From Magnetospirillum sulfuroxidans (GTDB taxonomy: Bacteria > Pseudomonadota > Alphaproteobacteria > Rhodospirillales > Magnetospirillaceae), in NCBI RefSeq assembly GCF_018224925.1, contig NZ_JAGTUF010000015.1:1-64000 (forward strand): a stretch of 64,000 nt of DNA. Reading direction: 5' to 3'. A program made the position numbers and the translations under genes. The notes below the pieces were generated by a model. The model ran no database searches and was not told where the DNA came from. It worked only from the letters and a program-made list of their open reading frames with translations. Shown piece after piece: positions 52,337 to 62,343 of the stretch; the stretch's first letter is position 1, and each line of letters opens with the position of its first letter.

Positions 52337-53323
52337 TCAGTCGAAGGGCTTGGGCTGCGGGGTTGAATCGTTGGACGGCGGCAGGATCGGCAGCATGAAA
52401 GCGGGCTGATCGCCGGTCAGGGTCTTGAGGAAGGCGACGATCTTGCCGTTTTCCTCGGCCGAGAATTTCTTGCCCAACTGAATGCGGCCCATGGTGTCCA
52501 CGGCGCTGGACAAGGTGGTTGCGGCGCCGTCGTGGAAGTAGGGATAGGTCAGTTCGACATTTCGCAGCGTCGGCACCTTGAAGAAGAAGCGGTCGGCTTC
52601 ATCCTTGGTGACGGCAACGCGGCCTTCGGCCGGGCTGGAGGCGGTGTAGGGCTCGACCACGCCCATCTTCTGATAGGTGTTGCCACCGGCGGCGGCGCCG
52701 TTATGGCAGGCGGTGCAGCCAGAATCCTTGAACAATTCATAGCCGGCCAGTTCAGTGGCGGTCAGGGCCTTCTTGTCGCCCTTCAGCCATTTGTCAAAGC
52801 GGGCATTGGGGGTGACCAGGGTTTCTTCGAAGGTGGCAATGGCCTTGGTGACGCCATCGACGGTGATCTTGTCCGAATTGAACACCTTCTTGTACTCGGC
52901 CACATAGGCGGGGATCGATTGCAGCACCGACAGCGCCAGGGTGTGGGTCGAAGCCATCTCGCCCGGATTGGCGATGGGGCCGCCAGCCTGGTCTTGCAGG
53001 GTCAGGGCGCGGCCGTCCCAGAATTGGGCCAGGTTCAAGCTGGAATTGAGCACGGTGGGGGCGTTGATCGGCCCCTTGTTCCAGTTGTGACCAATGGAGG
53101 TCTTGAGGTTGTCGGTCCCCCCCATGGACAGGTTGTGGCACGAATTACACGAAATGAAGCCCGACTTGGACAGGCGCGGATCGAAAAACAGCTTCTTGCC
53201 CAGTTCGGCCATGGCCGGGTTGGCGATCTTGGCGGCCGCGATCGGCTGGATCGGCTCGTCGGCGGCGAAGGCGGCGGAAGCCGTCATGGTGATTGCAAGG
53301 GCAATCGGGAATAAAGAGCGCAT
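52337..53323 (-). CDS. ccpA: Dihaem cytochrome c peroxidase
   Basis: A 328-residue periplasmic enzyme with a signal peptide (about 1-21, ending AFAA). Two haem sites are present, CNSCH at about 59 and CTACH at about 203, along with the family segment APTVLNSSLN and YFHDGAATTLSSAVDTM. It reduces hydrogen peroxide to water with electrons from small cytochromes. AT-rich DNA at 53,324-53,470 probably carries its promoter. Confidence 0.92.
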   Translation of the reverse strand: MRSLFPIALAITMTASAAFAADEPIQPIAAAKIANPAMAELGKKLFFDPRLSKSGFISCNSCHNLSMGGTDNLKTSIGHNWNKGPINAPTVLNSSLNLAQFWDGRALTLQDQAGGPIANPGEMASTHTLALSVLQSIPAYVAEYKKVFNSDKITVDGVTKAIATFEETLVTPNARFDKWLKGDKKALTATELAGYELFKDSGCTACHNGAAAGGNTYQKMGVVEPYTASSPAEGRVAVTKDEADRFFFKVPTLRNVELTYPYFHDGAATTLSSAVDTMGRIQLGKKFSAEENGKIVAFLKTLTGDQPAFMLPILPPSNDSTPQPKPFD

Positions 53324-53509
53324 GGGAAAAATCCCCCTAAAGGACGTACGATTTCAACCCTCCGATCATGCGCAGCCTGAATTATTCTTCACAAATCGAG
53401 TAATTCTAAAAAGGCATGTAAACTCGTTAAGAATCAGGTTATTACAGTGGTTTAGGTAATTTGGAATAATGCTAAAATGATGGCGGTTGCTTGCGGCCAA
53501 GGCGTCAGG

Positions 53510-54808
53510 CTACCCCTGACCATCCTGCTTTTTGGCGCGCAGCCGATCCCAATAGTCCAGACGCTTTTTCACCTCGCGTTCAAAGCCGCGCTCTGGCGGG
53601 TCGTAGAAGCGCCGCCGGTTCATGCCGTCGGGGAAATAGTTTTGCCCGGAAAAGCCCTCGGCGGTGTCGTGGTCGTATTGATAGCCGGCGTTGTAGCCCA
53701 GATCCTTCATCATCCGCGTCGGCGCGTTCAAGATGTGCATGGGCGGCATCAAGCTGCCGGTCTCCTTGGCCGATTTGCGCGCCGCCTTATAGGCGGTATG
53801 GGCGGCGTTGGATTTGGGCGCGGTGCCGAGATAAACCACCAATTGGGCCAGGGCCAATTCGCCTTCGGGACTGCCCAGACGTTCATAGATATCCCAGGCG
53901 GTCAGCGCCTGGACGGCGGCGTTGGGGTCGGCCAGACCGATATCCTCGACGGCGAAGCGGGTCAGCCGGCGGCAGATGTACAAGGGATCTTCGCCGCCTT
54001 CCAGCATGCGGGCCATCCAATACAGCGCGGCGTCGGTGTCGGACCCGCGCAGGGATTTATGCAAGGCGCTGATCAGGTTGTAATGGCCTTCGCGGTCCTT
54101 GTCATAGGCGGGGGCGCGTTGCTGCACCACCTTGGCCAGGGCGGCGGCGTCGAGCGCCGGTTCGGCCGGCAGGATCGACAATGCCTCGATCAGATTAAGG
54201 AAATAGCGGCCATCGCCATCGGCCATGGCCTTCAAGGCCGCGCGTGAATCGGTGGTCAGCGGCAGCGTGCGGCCCAGCTCGGTTTCGGCTCGATCAATCA
54301 GGGCGTCCAAGGCGTCGTCGTCAAGACGTCGCAGCACCAACACCTGACAGCGCGACAGCAACGCCCCGTTCAGTTCGAAGCTTGGGTTTTCGGTGGTGGC
54401 GCCCACCAGCACCACGGTGCCGTTTTCGACAAAGGGCAGGAATCCGTCTTGCTGGGCGCGGTTGAAGCGATGAATTTCATCGACGAACAAAAGCGTGCCG
54501 CGTCCGGTTTCCTTGCGCTTGGCGGCGGCGTCGAACACCTTGCGCAGATCGGCGACGCCGGAAAAAACCGCACTCAGGGGCTCGAAATGCAAATCGGTGC
54601 GCGCCGCCAGCAGGCGGGCGATGGTGGTCTTGCCACAGCCGGGTGGTCCCCACAAGATGCTGCTGGTCAGTCGTCCGGCGGCGAGCATGCGCCCCAATGG
54701 ACCCTCGGGGCCGATCAGGTGGTCTTGTCCGACCACCTGCTCCAACCCGGCCGGCCGCATCCGGTCGGCCAGGGGACGATCTTGCGGACGCTCGAATAAA
54801 GAGCTCAA
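53510..54808 (-). CDS. rarA: RarA/MgsA replication-associated AAA ATPase
   Basis: A 432-residue protein. Walker [10 protein letters not shown], Walker [12 protein letters not shown], sensor [10 protein letters not shown] and arginine-finger region SRCQVL are present. RarA acts at stalled replication forks and is a relative of clamp-loader subunits. It overlaps the Do-like protease gene by 4 bases, an arrangement common in alphaproteobacteria. Confidence 0.93.
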   Translation of the reverse strand: MSSLFERPQDRPLADRMRPAGLEQVVGQDHLIGPEGPLGRMLAAGRLTSSILWGPPGCGKTTIARLLAARTDLHFEPLSAVFSGVADLRKVFDAAAKRKETGRGTLLFVDEIHRFNRAQQDGFLPFVENGTVVLVGATTENPSFELNGALLSRCQVLVLRRLDDDALDALIDRAETELGRTLPLTTDSRAALKAMADGDGRYFLNLIEALSILPAEPALDAAALAKVVQQRAPAYDKDREGHYNLISALHKSLRGSDTDAALYWMARMLEGGEDPLYICRRLTRFAVEDIGLADPNAAVQALTAWDIYERLGSPEGELALAQLVVYLGTAPKSNAAHTAYKAARKSAKETGSLMPPMHILNAPTRMMKDLGYNAGYQYDHDTAEGFSGQNYFPDGMNRRRFYDPPERGFEREVKKRLDYWDRLRAKKQDGQG

Positions 54809-56217
54809 CCGCCCACCTGCAAACTCATTTTCTCGCCATCGCGTTCAATCGTCAGCACCCAGGATTGGGCGTTGACAGATAAGGCCTTGCGGGCATCGGC
54901 GACGGAGGCGACGGGGATGTCGTTGATCCGCAAGACGATGTCGCCGGGTTCGATGCGCAGACGATGGGCGATGGAGCCGCGCTTGATCTTCAGCACCACC
55001 ACGCCGGCGGCCGTGCTGTTAAGGCCGATTTCCTCGGCCAGGGCCGGGTTGAGGTTGGCGATCACCGAACCGGTAAAGGGATTGGCGCCGCCAACTTCGG
55101 TCACGTCGCGTGCCGGGGTTTCCGGCGGCGCGATCAGGTGGACGGCCAGCACCCGTTCGGCCCCGTCACGCAACAGCGTCAGCCGGGCATCCGCCCCCGG
55201 CCCCAAGGTGGCCAAACGAAAGCGCATGCCCTCGGGGTCATCGACCTCGCGCTCGTTGATGGCGGTGATGACGTCGCCGGATTTCAAGCCGGCGCGGGCG
55301 GCCGGGCCGTCCTTGTGGATGTTGTTGATCAAGATGCCCACCGGTCGGGCCAGACCGATGGCCTGGGCCAGTTCGTTGGTCACCGCCTGCCCCGACGCCC
55401 CCAGCCATGGCCGGATCACCTTGCCGCTTTCCTTGATGCTGGCCAGGACCGTGCGGACCAACGAGGTGGGAATGGCGAAGCCGATCCCGTTGGAACCGCC
55501 GCCTTTCGAGAAGATGGCGCTGTTGATGCCGATCAACTGGCCATTCATGTCGACCAGGGCGCCGCCGGAATTGCCGGGATTGATGGCGGCGTCGGTTTGG
55601 ATGAAGGAACGGTAATCGGTGATGCCGATATTGGTGCGGGCCAGGGCGGAAACGATGCCGCTGGTCACCGTCTGGCCGACGCCAAAGGGATTGCCGATGG
55701 CGATGACCAGATCGCCCACTTCCAAGGCGTCGGAATCGCCCATGGGCAGGACCGGCAGGGATTCCTTGCCCGGCTCGATTTTCAGGACGGCGATGTCGCT
55801 GCGTTCATCCGAGCCGACGATGCGGGCCTCGAATTCGCGGCGGTCGGACAGCACCACGGTGACCTCGTCGGCGCCCTTGACCACGTGGTGGTTGGTCACC
55901 ACCGTGCCGTCATGGGTGACGATGACGCCCGAGCCCAGGCTGTTTTGCACCCGCTCTTGCGTCATCCCCTGGGGCAGGGAATCACCGAAGAAGCGCCGGA
56001 AGAACGGATCGTTGAGCAGCGGCGAGGTGGCGGTTCGCACCACGCGCTTGGTGTAGATGTTGACCACCGCCGGCGCGGTTTGCTTGACCACCGGGGAAAA
56101 GGATTGCTGGAGTTGCGGCCGCGAGGTCGGCACGCTTTGCCCCCAGGCCGGCAAAGCCACGGTGGCGGCCAAAAGCATGGCGGCGGCCAGCGGAGTACAC
56201 AAACGCAAGGCGGTCAT
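54805..56217 (-). CDS. Do-like (DegP/HtrA) periplasmic serine protease
   Basis: A 470-residue protease with a signal peptide. Catalytic His lies in VTNHHVV, Asp in SDIAVLK and Ser in GNSGGAL. Two PDZ domains follow at about 275-365 and 385-470. It degrades or refolds damaged envelope proteins. The Q-linker and two PDZ domains fit DegQ/DegP-type proteins. It overlaps rarA by 4 bases. Confidence 0.92.
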   Translation of the reverse strand: MTALRLCTPLAAAMLLAATVALPAWGQSVPTSRPQLQQSFSPVVKQTAPAVVNIYTKRVVRTATSPLLNDPFFRRFFGDSLPQGMTQERVQNSLGSGVIVTHDGTVVTNHHVVKGADEVTVVLSDRREFEARIVGSDERSDIAVLKIEPGKESLPVLPMGDSDALEVGDLVIAIGNPFGVGQTVTSGIVSALARTNIGITDYRSFIQTDAAINPGNSGGALVDMNGQLIGINSAIFSKGGGSNGIGFAIPTSLVRTVLASIKESGKVIRPWLGASGQAVTNELAQAIGLARPVGILINNIHKDGPAARAGLKSGDVITAINEREVDDPEGMRFRLATLGPGADARLTLLRDGAERVLAVHLIAPPETPARDVTEVGGANPFTGSVIANLNPALAEEIGLNSTAAGVVVLKIKRGSIAHRLRIEPGDIVLRINDIPVASVADARKALSVNAQSWVLTIERDGEKMSLQVGG

Positions 56218-56273
56218 TGGATAATCCCATCAAGACGAATCGCCTTAATAGTATGGGGGGTTTGCCGGTACGA

Positions 56274-56654
56274 TCAATCCAGCCGTTTCAGTAATTCGCG
56301 CCCTTGTGCCCCCCCATCGTCGGTCAGGCGGTGGCTGATGACGGTTTGCATGGAGTGCAAGAGGCGGAAAATGCCGCTTTGCGGGGGCGAAGGGGCGTGC
56401 AGCATCTGGCAAAGACGGGTGCCGATGGCGGTGACCAACGGATAGCCGAAGGTGGCCGCCTGACCCTTGATGTCGTGGACGATGGTGTACAAGCGGGAAA
56501 GATCACCGCTGTCGAGACAGGCTTGGGCGGCGGCCAAATCGGCTTCGACCCAGCGCAGATAATCATCGCTCAGTCGGGCCAGGGCGGCTTCGGCTCGGGC
56601 CAAGGCATCGGGAGACAGATCGACGGAATCATCCTTGTCGACGCTGTCGGTCAT
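56274..56654 (-). CDS. HPt-domain phosphotransfer protein
   Basis: A 126-residue protein. The phosphorylatable His lies in IVHDIKGQAATFG, the canonical HPt helix. No other domain. It follows the receiver-domain gene by 4 bases and probably relays phosphate with it. The cognate histidine kinase is not in this window. Confidence 0.8.
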   Translation of the reverse strand: MTDSVDKDDSVDLSPDALARAEAALARLSDDYLRWVEADLAAAQACLDSGDLSRLYTIVHDIKGQAATFGYPLVTAIGTRLCQMLHAPSPPQSGIFRLLHSMQTVISHRLTDDGGAQGRELLKRLD

Positions 56655-56658
56655 GATC

Positions 56659-57090
56659 TTATTCCGCCGCGGAGCGCGCGGCGCCGCCGCGACGGGCGCT
56701 TTCCGCCAGCAAGGCCCCGGCCCGCTGGATGACTTCAATGGCTGAGATGGGTTTGCCGATCATCTCATCGACGCCGGATTCCCACGCTAATTCCAGCATG
56801 GCGTGGTGCCCGCTGGAGGAAATGCCGAGAACCGGGGTGTGGCGGTCGCCGAATTCGCCTCGCCGTAGCCGATGGACGAACAACAAGGCCTCGGTGGCGT
56901 CGCCGCTCAGATCGATGACGATCAGATCGGGCAGATTCTTGAGAATCATCGTCGCCGCCTGGATGGTGGTGCGGGCTTCCTCGCAGAAGCGGACGCCCAC
57001 GGCGGTCATCAGGGTGATGACGAGGCGACGCATATGGGCGCTGGCGTCGATGACCAGAACGCGGGCCTTGGTGTCGTCTAGCCTTAACAT
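56659..57090 (-). CDS. Stand-alone receiver-domain protein
   Basis: A 143-residue CheY-like protein. The acceptor Asp lies in IVIDLSGDA, an acidic residue is at VLVIDASAH, and the conserved Lys is in GKPISAIE. No output domain. It is paired with the HPt gene, so it is probably an intermediate in a phosphorelay. Confidence 0.8.
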   Translation of the reverse strand: MLRLDDTKARVLVIDASAHMRRLVITLMTAVGVRFCEEARTTIQAATMILKNLPDLIVIDLSGDATEALLFVHRLRRGEFGDRHTPVLGISSSGHHAMLELAWESGVDEMIGKPISAIEVIQRAGALLAESARRGGAARSAAE

Positions 57091-57275
57091 CCTCGGGCCA
57101 GCCCTTTACATTGGGGTTCCGGGTCGTGACGCATCACTGTTTATAACGCGTTCAGCAAACATACAGGCTTGACCCGATGTGCGCAACTGAACTTGGGGAG
57201 ATCAACCATCAGTGATACCCAGAGTATAGTTTTGGGCGGTGCGTATCAACTTTGCGTCCCCGAGAGGATGATTTC

Positions 57276-57803
57276 ATGTTCAAGCGTTTGATTTCAGCAG
57301 GGGCGGCGGTGATTGCGGCTTTGACCTCGGCGTGCGAGGACGGTCCGGCCACTGTTCCCGGCGGGTGGCGCAGCGCGGCGGCGTGGAGTTCCATGGTGCA
57401 TGCCAGCGCCTCGGGGGCGCTGTGGCTGGATGTTCACGGCCACCCCTTCGCCGCCGCCGAAGGGGTGGCGGATGCGGCGGCGGCGGCCATGACCAATCAA
57501 TTGGTCGGCCGGCAACTGGCGTTCACGGCGCGCCGCGACCAGGCGGGCAAACCCGATTTCCGCGTCGTCTTGGTCTTTAATCCGCCGGCCAATGCCGATC
57601 CGCGCGATCTTTGCGCCGGGGTCATCGCCACCGCCGCCGCCGCCGATCCTGGCGACAAGATCACCGTCCTGGCGGCGTTTTGCGATCAATCCGGCCTGTT
57701 GTCGTCGGTGCAGGGCTGGGTTGCCAAGGTCGGCGGTCCCCATGATCCGCGCTTTCGCCGCCTGCTCGGCCAAGTGACCCGCGATCTGTTCGGCACGCCG
57801 TAA
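57276..57803 (+). CDS. Lipoprotein or exported protein of unknown function
   Basis: A 175-residue protein. The N terminus (LISAGAAVIAALTSAC) looks like a lipobox signal peptide, with the Cys at about 20. The mature part is Ala-rich. No family recognised. GAGGATG lies upstream of ATG 57,276. Confidence 0.6.
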   Translation: MFKRLISAGAAVIAALTSACEDGPATVPGGWRSAAAWSSMVHASASGALWLDVHGHPFAAAEGVADAAAAAMTNQLVGRQLAFTARRDQAGKPDFRVVLVFNPPANADPRDLCAGVIATAAAADPGDKITVLAAFCDQSGLLSSVQGWVAKVGGPHDPRFRRLLGQVTRDLFGTP

Positions 57804-57897
57804 TTGTGGCCACGGAATCTTGACCGCTTTGAATAAGGCTTAAAAAGCCGCATAGGCCTTTGAGTTCTTGACGGAAGTCAAGAGCCGCTGCCGGCGC

Positions 57898-58146
57898 TTA
57901 TTTCTTGCGAACCACCAGCCGATGCGGGCCGTGGGCGGCGTCGCCGTCTTCGGCTTGAATGCTGACAATTTCATGGCCTAGTTCCGCCAGTGATTTGGGG
58001 ACGTTGGTCAAAGGTTCCGTGCCTTGCAGCCTGATTTCGGCCACCTGACCAGCGGTCATTTTTTCGATCAGCAATTTAGCGCGGACGAAGGTCATCGGGC
58101 AGACGTCGTTAGTTATGTCAAGGCAGTAGTTGAATTGTTCAGTCAT
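57898..58146 (-). CDS. TusA-family sulfur-carrier-like protein
   Basis: An 82-residue protein. The active Cys lies in TNDVCPMTFVRAKLL, the CPxP-type signature in which the usual second Pro is replaced. The C-terminal beta-strand layout fits the two-layer TusA fold. TusA relatives carry sulfur for thiouridine or sulfur-oxidation pathways; which one is unclear. Confidence 0.8.
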   Translation of the reverse strand: MTEQFNYCLDITNDVCPMTFVRAKLLIEKMTAGQVAEIRLQGTEPLTNVPKSLAELGHEIVSIQAEDGDAAHGPHRLVVRKK

Positions 58147-58245
58147 GCGTTTTACGCCACTTAGATTGTTGCTATTGGATATTGCGAGCGGAATAATAAG
58201 GAACTATATAAGGCCCACTCGTCTTAACCGGAGGCATGCTCTTAA

Positions 58246-58668
58246 ATGTCGGAGCGTTCGAACACCAGCGACCTTTTGTCCCTGACCACGGAAATCGTGG
58301 CGGCGCATGTCGCCAATAATACCGTGGCAGTCAGTGATTTGCCGCAGCTGATCAACGAGGTTTTTCGCACCCTGGCTTCCGTCGGCAGTGCGCCGGTGGC
58401 GCCCGAGCGCCCGCAGCCGGCGGTGCCGGTGAAGAAGTCGGTCAACCCCGATTACATCATCTGCCTGGAAGACGGCAAGAAGCTGAAGATGCTGAAGCGT
58501 CATCTCAAGACCGCCTATAACATGAGCCCGGAAGAATACCGCGAGCGCTGGGGTCTGCCGGCCGATTATCCGATGGTCGCCCCCAATTATGCCGCGCATC
58601 GTTCGTCCTTGGCCAAGAAGATCGGTCTGGGCACCAAGCCGCGCAAGCGGCCGGTTCGCCGCGCCTGA
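58246..58668 (+). CDS. mucR: MucR/Ros-type zinc-finger regulator
   Basis: A 140-residue protein. The Ros/MucR zinc-finger helix segment (ICLEDGKKLKMLKRHL, then YNMSPEEYRERWGLP) is present and complete in layout; the second Cys of the finger is replaced by Asp, as in several MucR proteins. MucR is an H-NS-like global silencer in alphaproteobacteria. It could silence the AT-rich genes in this window (inference). A terminator follows. Confidence 0.9.
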   Translation: MSERSNTSDLLSLTTEIVAAHVANNTVAVSDLPQLINEVFRTLASVGSAPVAPERPQPAVPVKKSVNPDYIICLEDGKKLKMLKRHLKTAYNMSPEEYRERWGLPADYPMVAPNYAAHRSSLAKKIGLGTKPRKRPVRRA

Positions 58669-58690
58669 TCATCGCCATAATTTTTTTGTG

Positions 58691-58728
58691 GGCGCCGCAG
58701 GGATTTCGCTTGCGGCGCCTTTAGTTTA
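58691..58728 (+). terminator. Terminator of mucR
   Basis: ggcgccgca / tgcggcgcc, a 9-base stem with an 11-base loop, followed by TTTAGTTT. Confidence 0.7.
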
Positions 58729-58763
58729 TGATCTGCCCCGAATGAACCTGACCAAGGGCCGCC

Positions 58764-59195
58764 ATGGTTTCGCGTATTGAGCAGCGTTGCATCGACAAGG
58801 GCATGAAGATGACCGACCAGCGTCGGGTCATCGCCAAGGTCCTTTCCGATTCCGAGGATCATCCCGACGTGGAGGAGGTCTATCGCCGCGCGACCACCCA
58901 AGATCCGCGGATCTCCATCGCCACCGTTTACCGGACGGTGCGGCTGTTCGAGGAGGAAAATATCCTTGAACGCCATGATTTCGGCGATGGCCGCGCCCGT
59001 TACGAAGAGGCGCCGAGCGAACATCACGACCATCTGATCGACGTCAATTCGGCTCGGGTGATCGAGTTCACCAGTCCGGAAATCGAGGTGTTGCAACGCG
59101 AGATCGCCCGCCAACATGGCTTCCGTCTGGTTGGCCACCGTTTGGAATTGTACGGAGTTCCGTTGACTTCCAGCGTCGATTCCGACGACAAATAG
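58764..59195 (+). CDS. Fur/Mur-family metal regulator
   Basis: A 143-residue protein. Fur DNA-binding signature ISIATVYRTVRLFEE and metal-site EHHDHLIDV are present, with GVPL at the C terminus. A canonical Fur or the manganese-responsive Mur cannot be told apart by eye. Together with irr at 50,543 the organism uses two Fur-type regulators, as is usual in alphaproteobacteria. Confidence 0.88.
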   Translation: MVSRIEQRCIDKGMKMTDQRRVIAKVLSDSEDHPDVEEVYRRATTQDPRISIATVYRTVRLFEEENILERHDFGDGRARYEEAPSEHHDHLIDVNSARVIEFTSPEIEVLQREIARQHGFRLVGHRLELYGVPLTSSVDSDDK

Positions 59196-59249
59196 CCAAG
59201 GCGGAGCTGGGGGCTTTTCCTTGGCGTCCATTCAATCAGGCGAGGATGC

Positions 59250-60062
59250 ATGAGTTCGCAGGAGAACGGGGCCGAGGCCGGGGGTTCGCGCCTTGAGGTT
59301 CGGTTGGCTGCCAATGATGAGGAAATCATTGCGGCCCAGGCGTTGCGCTACCGCGTCTTCTACGAAGAAATGGGGGCCAAGCCGTCCGCCGAAATGGCGG
59401 CAAAGCAGTCTGATTTCGATCCCTTCGACGATATTTGCGATCACCTGCTGGTGCTTGATCCGGCCCGCGGCAGTGGTGGCCGCGCCGTGGTCGGCACCTA
59501 TCGCCTGATCCGCCGCGAAGTGGGCGAAGCTCACGGCAAGTTCTATACGGCCAGCGAATACGATATCGCCAAGATTCTTGATAAAGGCGGCAAGTTCATG
59601 GAACTGGGCCGTTCATGCGTCGATGTCGATTATCGCACCGGCACGACCATGCAGGTCATGTGGTCGGGCATTGCCAATTACGTCTGGGATCGCGGCATCG
59701 AACTGATGTTCGGGTGCGCGTCGTTGCCGGGCACCGATCCGGCGGCGCTGGCGACGCAATTATCCTATCTGCACCATCACCACCTGGCGCCCGAGGAAAT
59801 CCGCCCCCGTGCCTTACCCGATCTGTATGTGGACATGAATTTGGCCGACAAGGACAGCCTTAATCCGCGCCGCGCCTTGGCCTCGCTGCCGCCGCTGATC
59901 AAGGGTTATCTGCGCTTGGGCGGCTTTGTCGGCGATGGGGCGGTGATCGACCATCAGTTCAACACCACCGATGTCTGCGTCATGGTCAAGACCGAGCTGG
60001 TGACGGCCAAATACGCCAAGCACTATGATCGTACCGGCCGCGATGTCTCGGGCCAGCAATAA
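59250..60062 (+). CDS. olsB: Ornithine N-acyltransferase OlsB-like (GNAT)
   Basis: A 270-residue GNAT-type acyltransferase. OlsB/hemolysin-like features are AAQALRYRVFYEEMGA, VVGTYRLI and FMELGRSCVDVDYRTG. It transfers a 3-hydroxyacyl chain from ACP to ornithine, giving lyso-ornithine lipid. The O-acyltransferase follows 9 bases later, so this pair makes ornithine lipids, phosphorus-free membrane lipids. Confidence 0.85.
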   Translation: MSSQENGAEAGGSRLEVRLAANDEEIIAAQALRYRVFYEEMGAKPSAEMAAKQSDFDPFDDICDHLLVLDPARGSGGRAVVGTYRLIRREVGEAHGKFYTASEYDIAKILDKGGKFMELGRSCVDVDYRTGTTMQVMWSGIANYVWDRGIELMFGCASLPGTDPAALATQLSYLHHHHLAPEEIRPRALPDLYVDMNLADKDSLNPRRALASLPPLIKGYLRLGGFVGDGAVIDHQFNTTDVCVMVKTELVTAKYAKHYDRTGRDVSGQQ

Positions 60063-60071
60063 GGGCCGGTC

Positions 60072-60881
60072 ATGACCAATCGTTTCGTCGGCATTGTCCG
60101 CTTTCTCGGCTTCGTCTTCTGGACGCTGATCGCCATGGGGCCGTATCTGGTGCTGCTGGCGCTGCGGCCGCACAGCTGCATCGGCTACACACAGCGCTAT
60201 TTTCACATCGTCGCCCGGATCTGTGGCTTTAAGGTCAAGACCCGAGGCATCCCGGTTTCGGTGTCGGGGCCGGTGCTGTATGTGTGCAATCACGCCAGCT
60301 ACCTTGACATCATTGTCTTGGGCAGCGTCATCAAGGCCAATTTCATCGCCAAGGCGGAAGTGGCGGGCTGGCCCGGCTTCGGCTTTCTTGCCCGCATCGC
60401 CCGCACCGTCTTTGTCGCCCGCAAGCGCGGCGGCACGGCGGGAGAGCGCGATGCCCTGGCCAATCGGCTGAAAGCCGGCGATTCGTTGATGCTGTTCCCC
60501 GAGGGAACGTCCAACGACGGCAACCGGGTGCTGCCGTTCAAAAGTTCGTTGTTCGCGGTGGCGGAAATGCGCGGCGCCGATGATGCCCCGCTGCCGGTGC
60601 AGCCGGTTTCCATCGCCTATACCCGGCTGGATGGCATGCCGTTGTGCCGGGCCTTGCGGCCGTTTTACGCGTGGTACGGCGACATGACCTTGGGCGGACA
60701 TTTGTTGGACGCCTTGAGCTTGGGCGAGGTGGTGGTCGAGGTGATCTTTCATCCGGTGGTCAATCTGGCCGAATTCGGTGACCGCAAGGCGCTGTCCAAC
60801 CATTGCCACGATGTGGTGACGCAAGGGGTGGTGATGGCCTTGGCCGGTCGGCTGGACGCCCCGGTCCCGCTGGCGCATTGA
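60072..60881 (+). CDS. olsA: OlsA/PlsC-type O-acyltransferase
   Basis: A 269-residue protein with N-terminal hydrophobic segments. Acyltransferase motifs are NHASYLD (HX4D), FPEGTSNDGNR and VARKRGG. In tandem with olsB it is most likely the lyso-ornithine lipid O-acyltransferase rather than the housekeeping PlsC, although this is inference from position. Confidence 0.85.
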   Translation: MTNRFVGIVRFLGFVFWTLIAMGPYLVLLALRPHSCIGYTQRYFHIVARICGFKVKTRGIPVSVSGPVLYVCNHASYLDIIVLGSVIKANFIAKAEVAGWPGFGFLARIARTVFVARKRGGTAGERDALANRLKAGDSLMLFPEGTSNDGNRVLPFKSSLFAVAEMRGADDAPLPVQPVSIAYTRLDGMPLCRALRPFYAWYGDMTLGGHLLDALSLGEVVVEVIFHPVVNLAEFGDRKALSNHCHDVVTQGVVMALAGRLDAPVPLAH

Positions 60882-61011
60882 AAGTGTCACCTGTGGATAT
60901 CTTGACTCCTGGGGCGGCGATGTTAGCTTTTAACCCTTATGGCGGACGATTTTCCCTCGGCGCGGACCAATGTGGCATTGGCGGCGTCGGCGGCGAAAAG
61001 GCCGCAGGCAG

Positions 61012-62343
61012 ATGGCATTGACCAAGAAACTTTTCGTCAAGACTTATGGCTGTCAGATGAACGTCTACGACTCGGCGCGTATGGCGGATGTTTTGGCGCC
61101 CTTGGGCTATGGCCCCGGCGAGACGCCGGAAGATGCCGACATGGTTATCCTCAATACCTGTCATATCCGCGAAAAGGCGTCCGAGAAGGTGTTCTCGGAA
61201 CTGGGGCGGTTGCGTCAGATCAAGGCGGACAAGGATGGCGGGCTGATCATCGCCGTCGCCGGTTGCGTCGCCCAGGCCGAGGGCGAGGAAATTCTGCGCC
61301 GCGCCCCCTTTGTCGATATCGTGCTGGGGCCGCAGACCTATCACCGTTTGCCGGAAATGGTGGCGCAAGCGGCGCGGGCCGGCGGCGCCGTGCTTGATAC
61401 CGAATTCCCCATCGAACCCAAATTCGATTTCCTGCCCGATGCCCGTGCCGATGGTCCGGCGGCGTTTTTGTCGGTGCAGGAAGGCTGTGACAAGTTCTGC
61501 ACCTTTTGCGTCGTCCCCTATACCCGTGGCGGCGAATATTCGCGCCCGGCGCCGGCCATCTTGGCCGAGGCGCGCAAGCTGGCCGATCAGGGGGTGGTCG
61601 AAATCACCTTGCTGGGGCAAAACGTCAATGGCTGGCACGGTGACGGCAAAAGCTTCGGCTGGCTGATCCGTCAGGTCGCCAAGATCGATGGAATCGAGCG
61701 GATCCGCTTCACCACCTCGCATCCTCGCGACATGGATGACGATTTGATCGCCGCCCATGGCGAGGTGTCGAAATTGATGCCATTCCTGCATCTGCCGGTG
61801 CAGGCGGGCTCGAACCGCATGCTGGAGGCGATGAACCGTCGCCACGACCGCGATTTTTACTTCGGGCTGGTGGAAAAGTTGCGGGCGGCACGGCCGGATT
61901 TGGCGTTGTCGTCGGATTTTATCGTCGGCTTCCCCGGTGAAACCGATGCTGATTTCGCCGATACCTTGGACCTTGTCCGCCAGGTTGGCTTTGTTCAGAC
62001 CTATTCCTTCAAGTATTCATCCCGTCCCGGCACCCCGGCCGCCGGCATGCCCCATCAGGTGGACGAAGCGGTCAAGGAAGCCCGCTTGGCTGAATTGATG
62101 GACCTGTTGCAAGACCAGACCAACCGGTTCAACGCCCATTGCCTGGGGTTGGAAATGGCGGTGGTTCTGGATCGCGTCGGCAAGCATCCGGGGCAGATGA
62201 TCGGACGCTCGCCCTATATGCAGCCGGTGCACGTTGACAATGTCGCGCATCTGGCGGGCAAGCTGGTCAATGTGCGCATCAGCGAAATTCACCCGCGCAG
62301 TTTGAGGGGTGAAGTCATCCACAGCGAAAGGATCCGCGCGTGA
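61012..62343 (+). CDS. miaB: tRNA-2-methylthio-N6-dimethylallyladenosine synthase
   Basis: A 443-residue radical SAM methylthiotransferase. The N-terminal iron-sulfur Cys are in YGCQMN, NTCHIRE and AGCVAQ. The radical SAM cluster is [13 protein letters not shown] domain ends the protein. It modifies A37 of tRNAs. ATG 61,012 was chosen because it begins the canonical [13 protein letters not shown]. It overlaps phoH by 4 bases. Confidence 0.95.
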   Translation: MALTKKLFVKTYGCQMNVYDSARMADVLAPLGYGPGETPEDADMVILNTCHIREKASEKVFSELGRLRQIKADKDGGLIIAVAGCVAQAEGEEILRRAPFVDIVLGPQTYHRLPEMVAQAARAGGAVLDTEFPIEPKFDFLPDARADGPAAFLSVQEGCDKFCTFCVVPYTRGGEYSRPAPAILAEARKLADQGVVEITLLGQNVNGWHGDGKSFGWLIRQVAKIDGIERIRFTTSHPRDMDDDLIAAHGEVSKLMPFLHLPVQAGSNRMLEAMNRRHDRDFYFGLVEKLRAARPDLALSSDFIVGFPGETDADFADTLDLVRQVGFVQTYSFKYSSRPGTPAAGMPHQVDEAVKEARLAELMDLLQDQTNRFNAHCLGLEMAVVLDRVGKHPGQMIGRSPYMQPVHVDNVAHLAGKLVNVRISEIHPRSLRGEVIHSERIRA

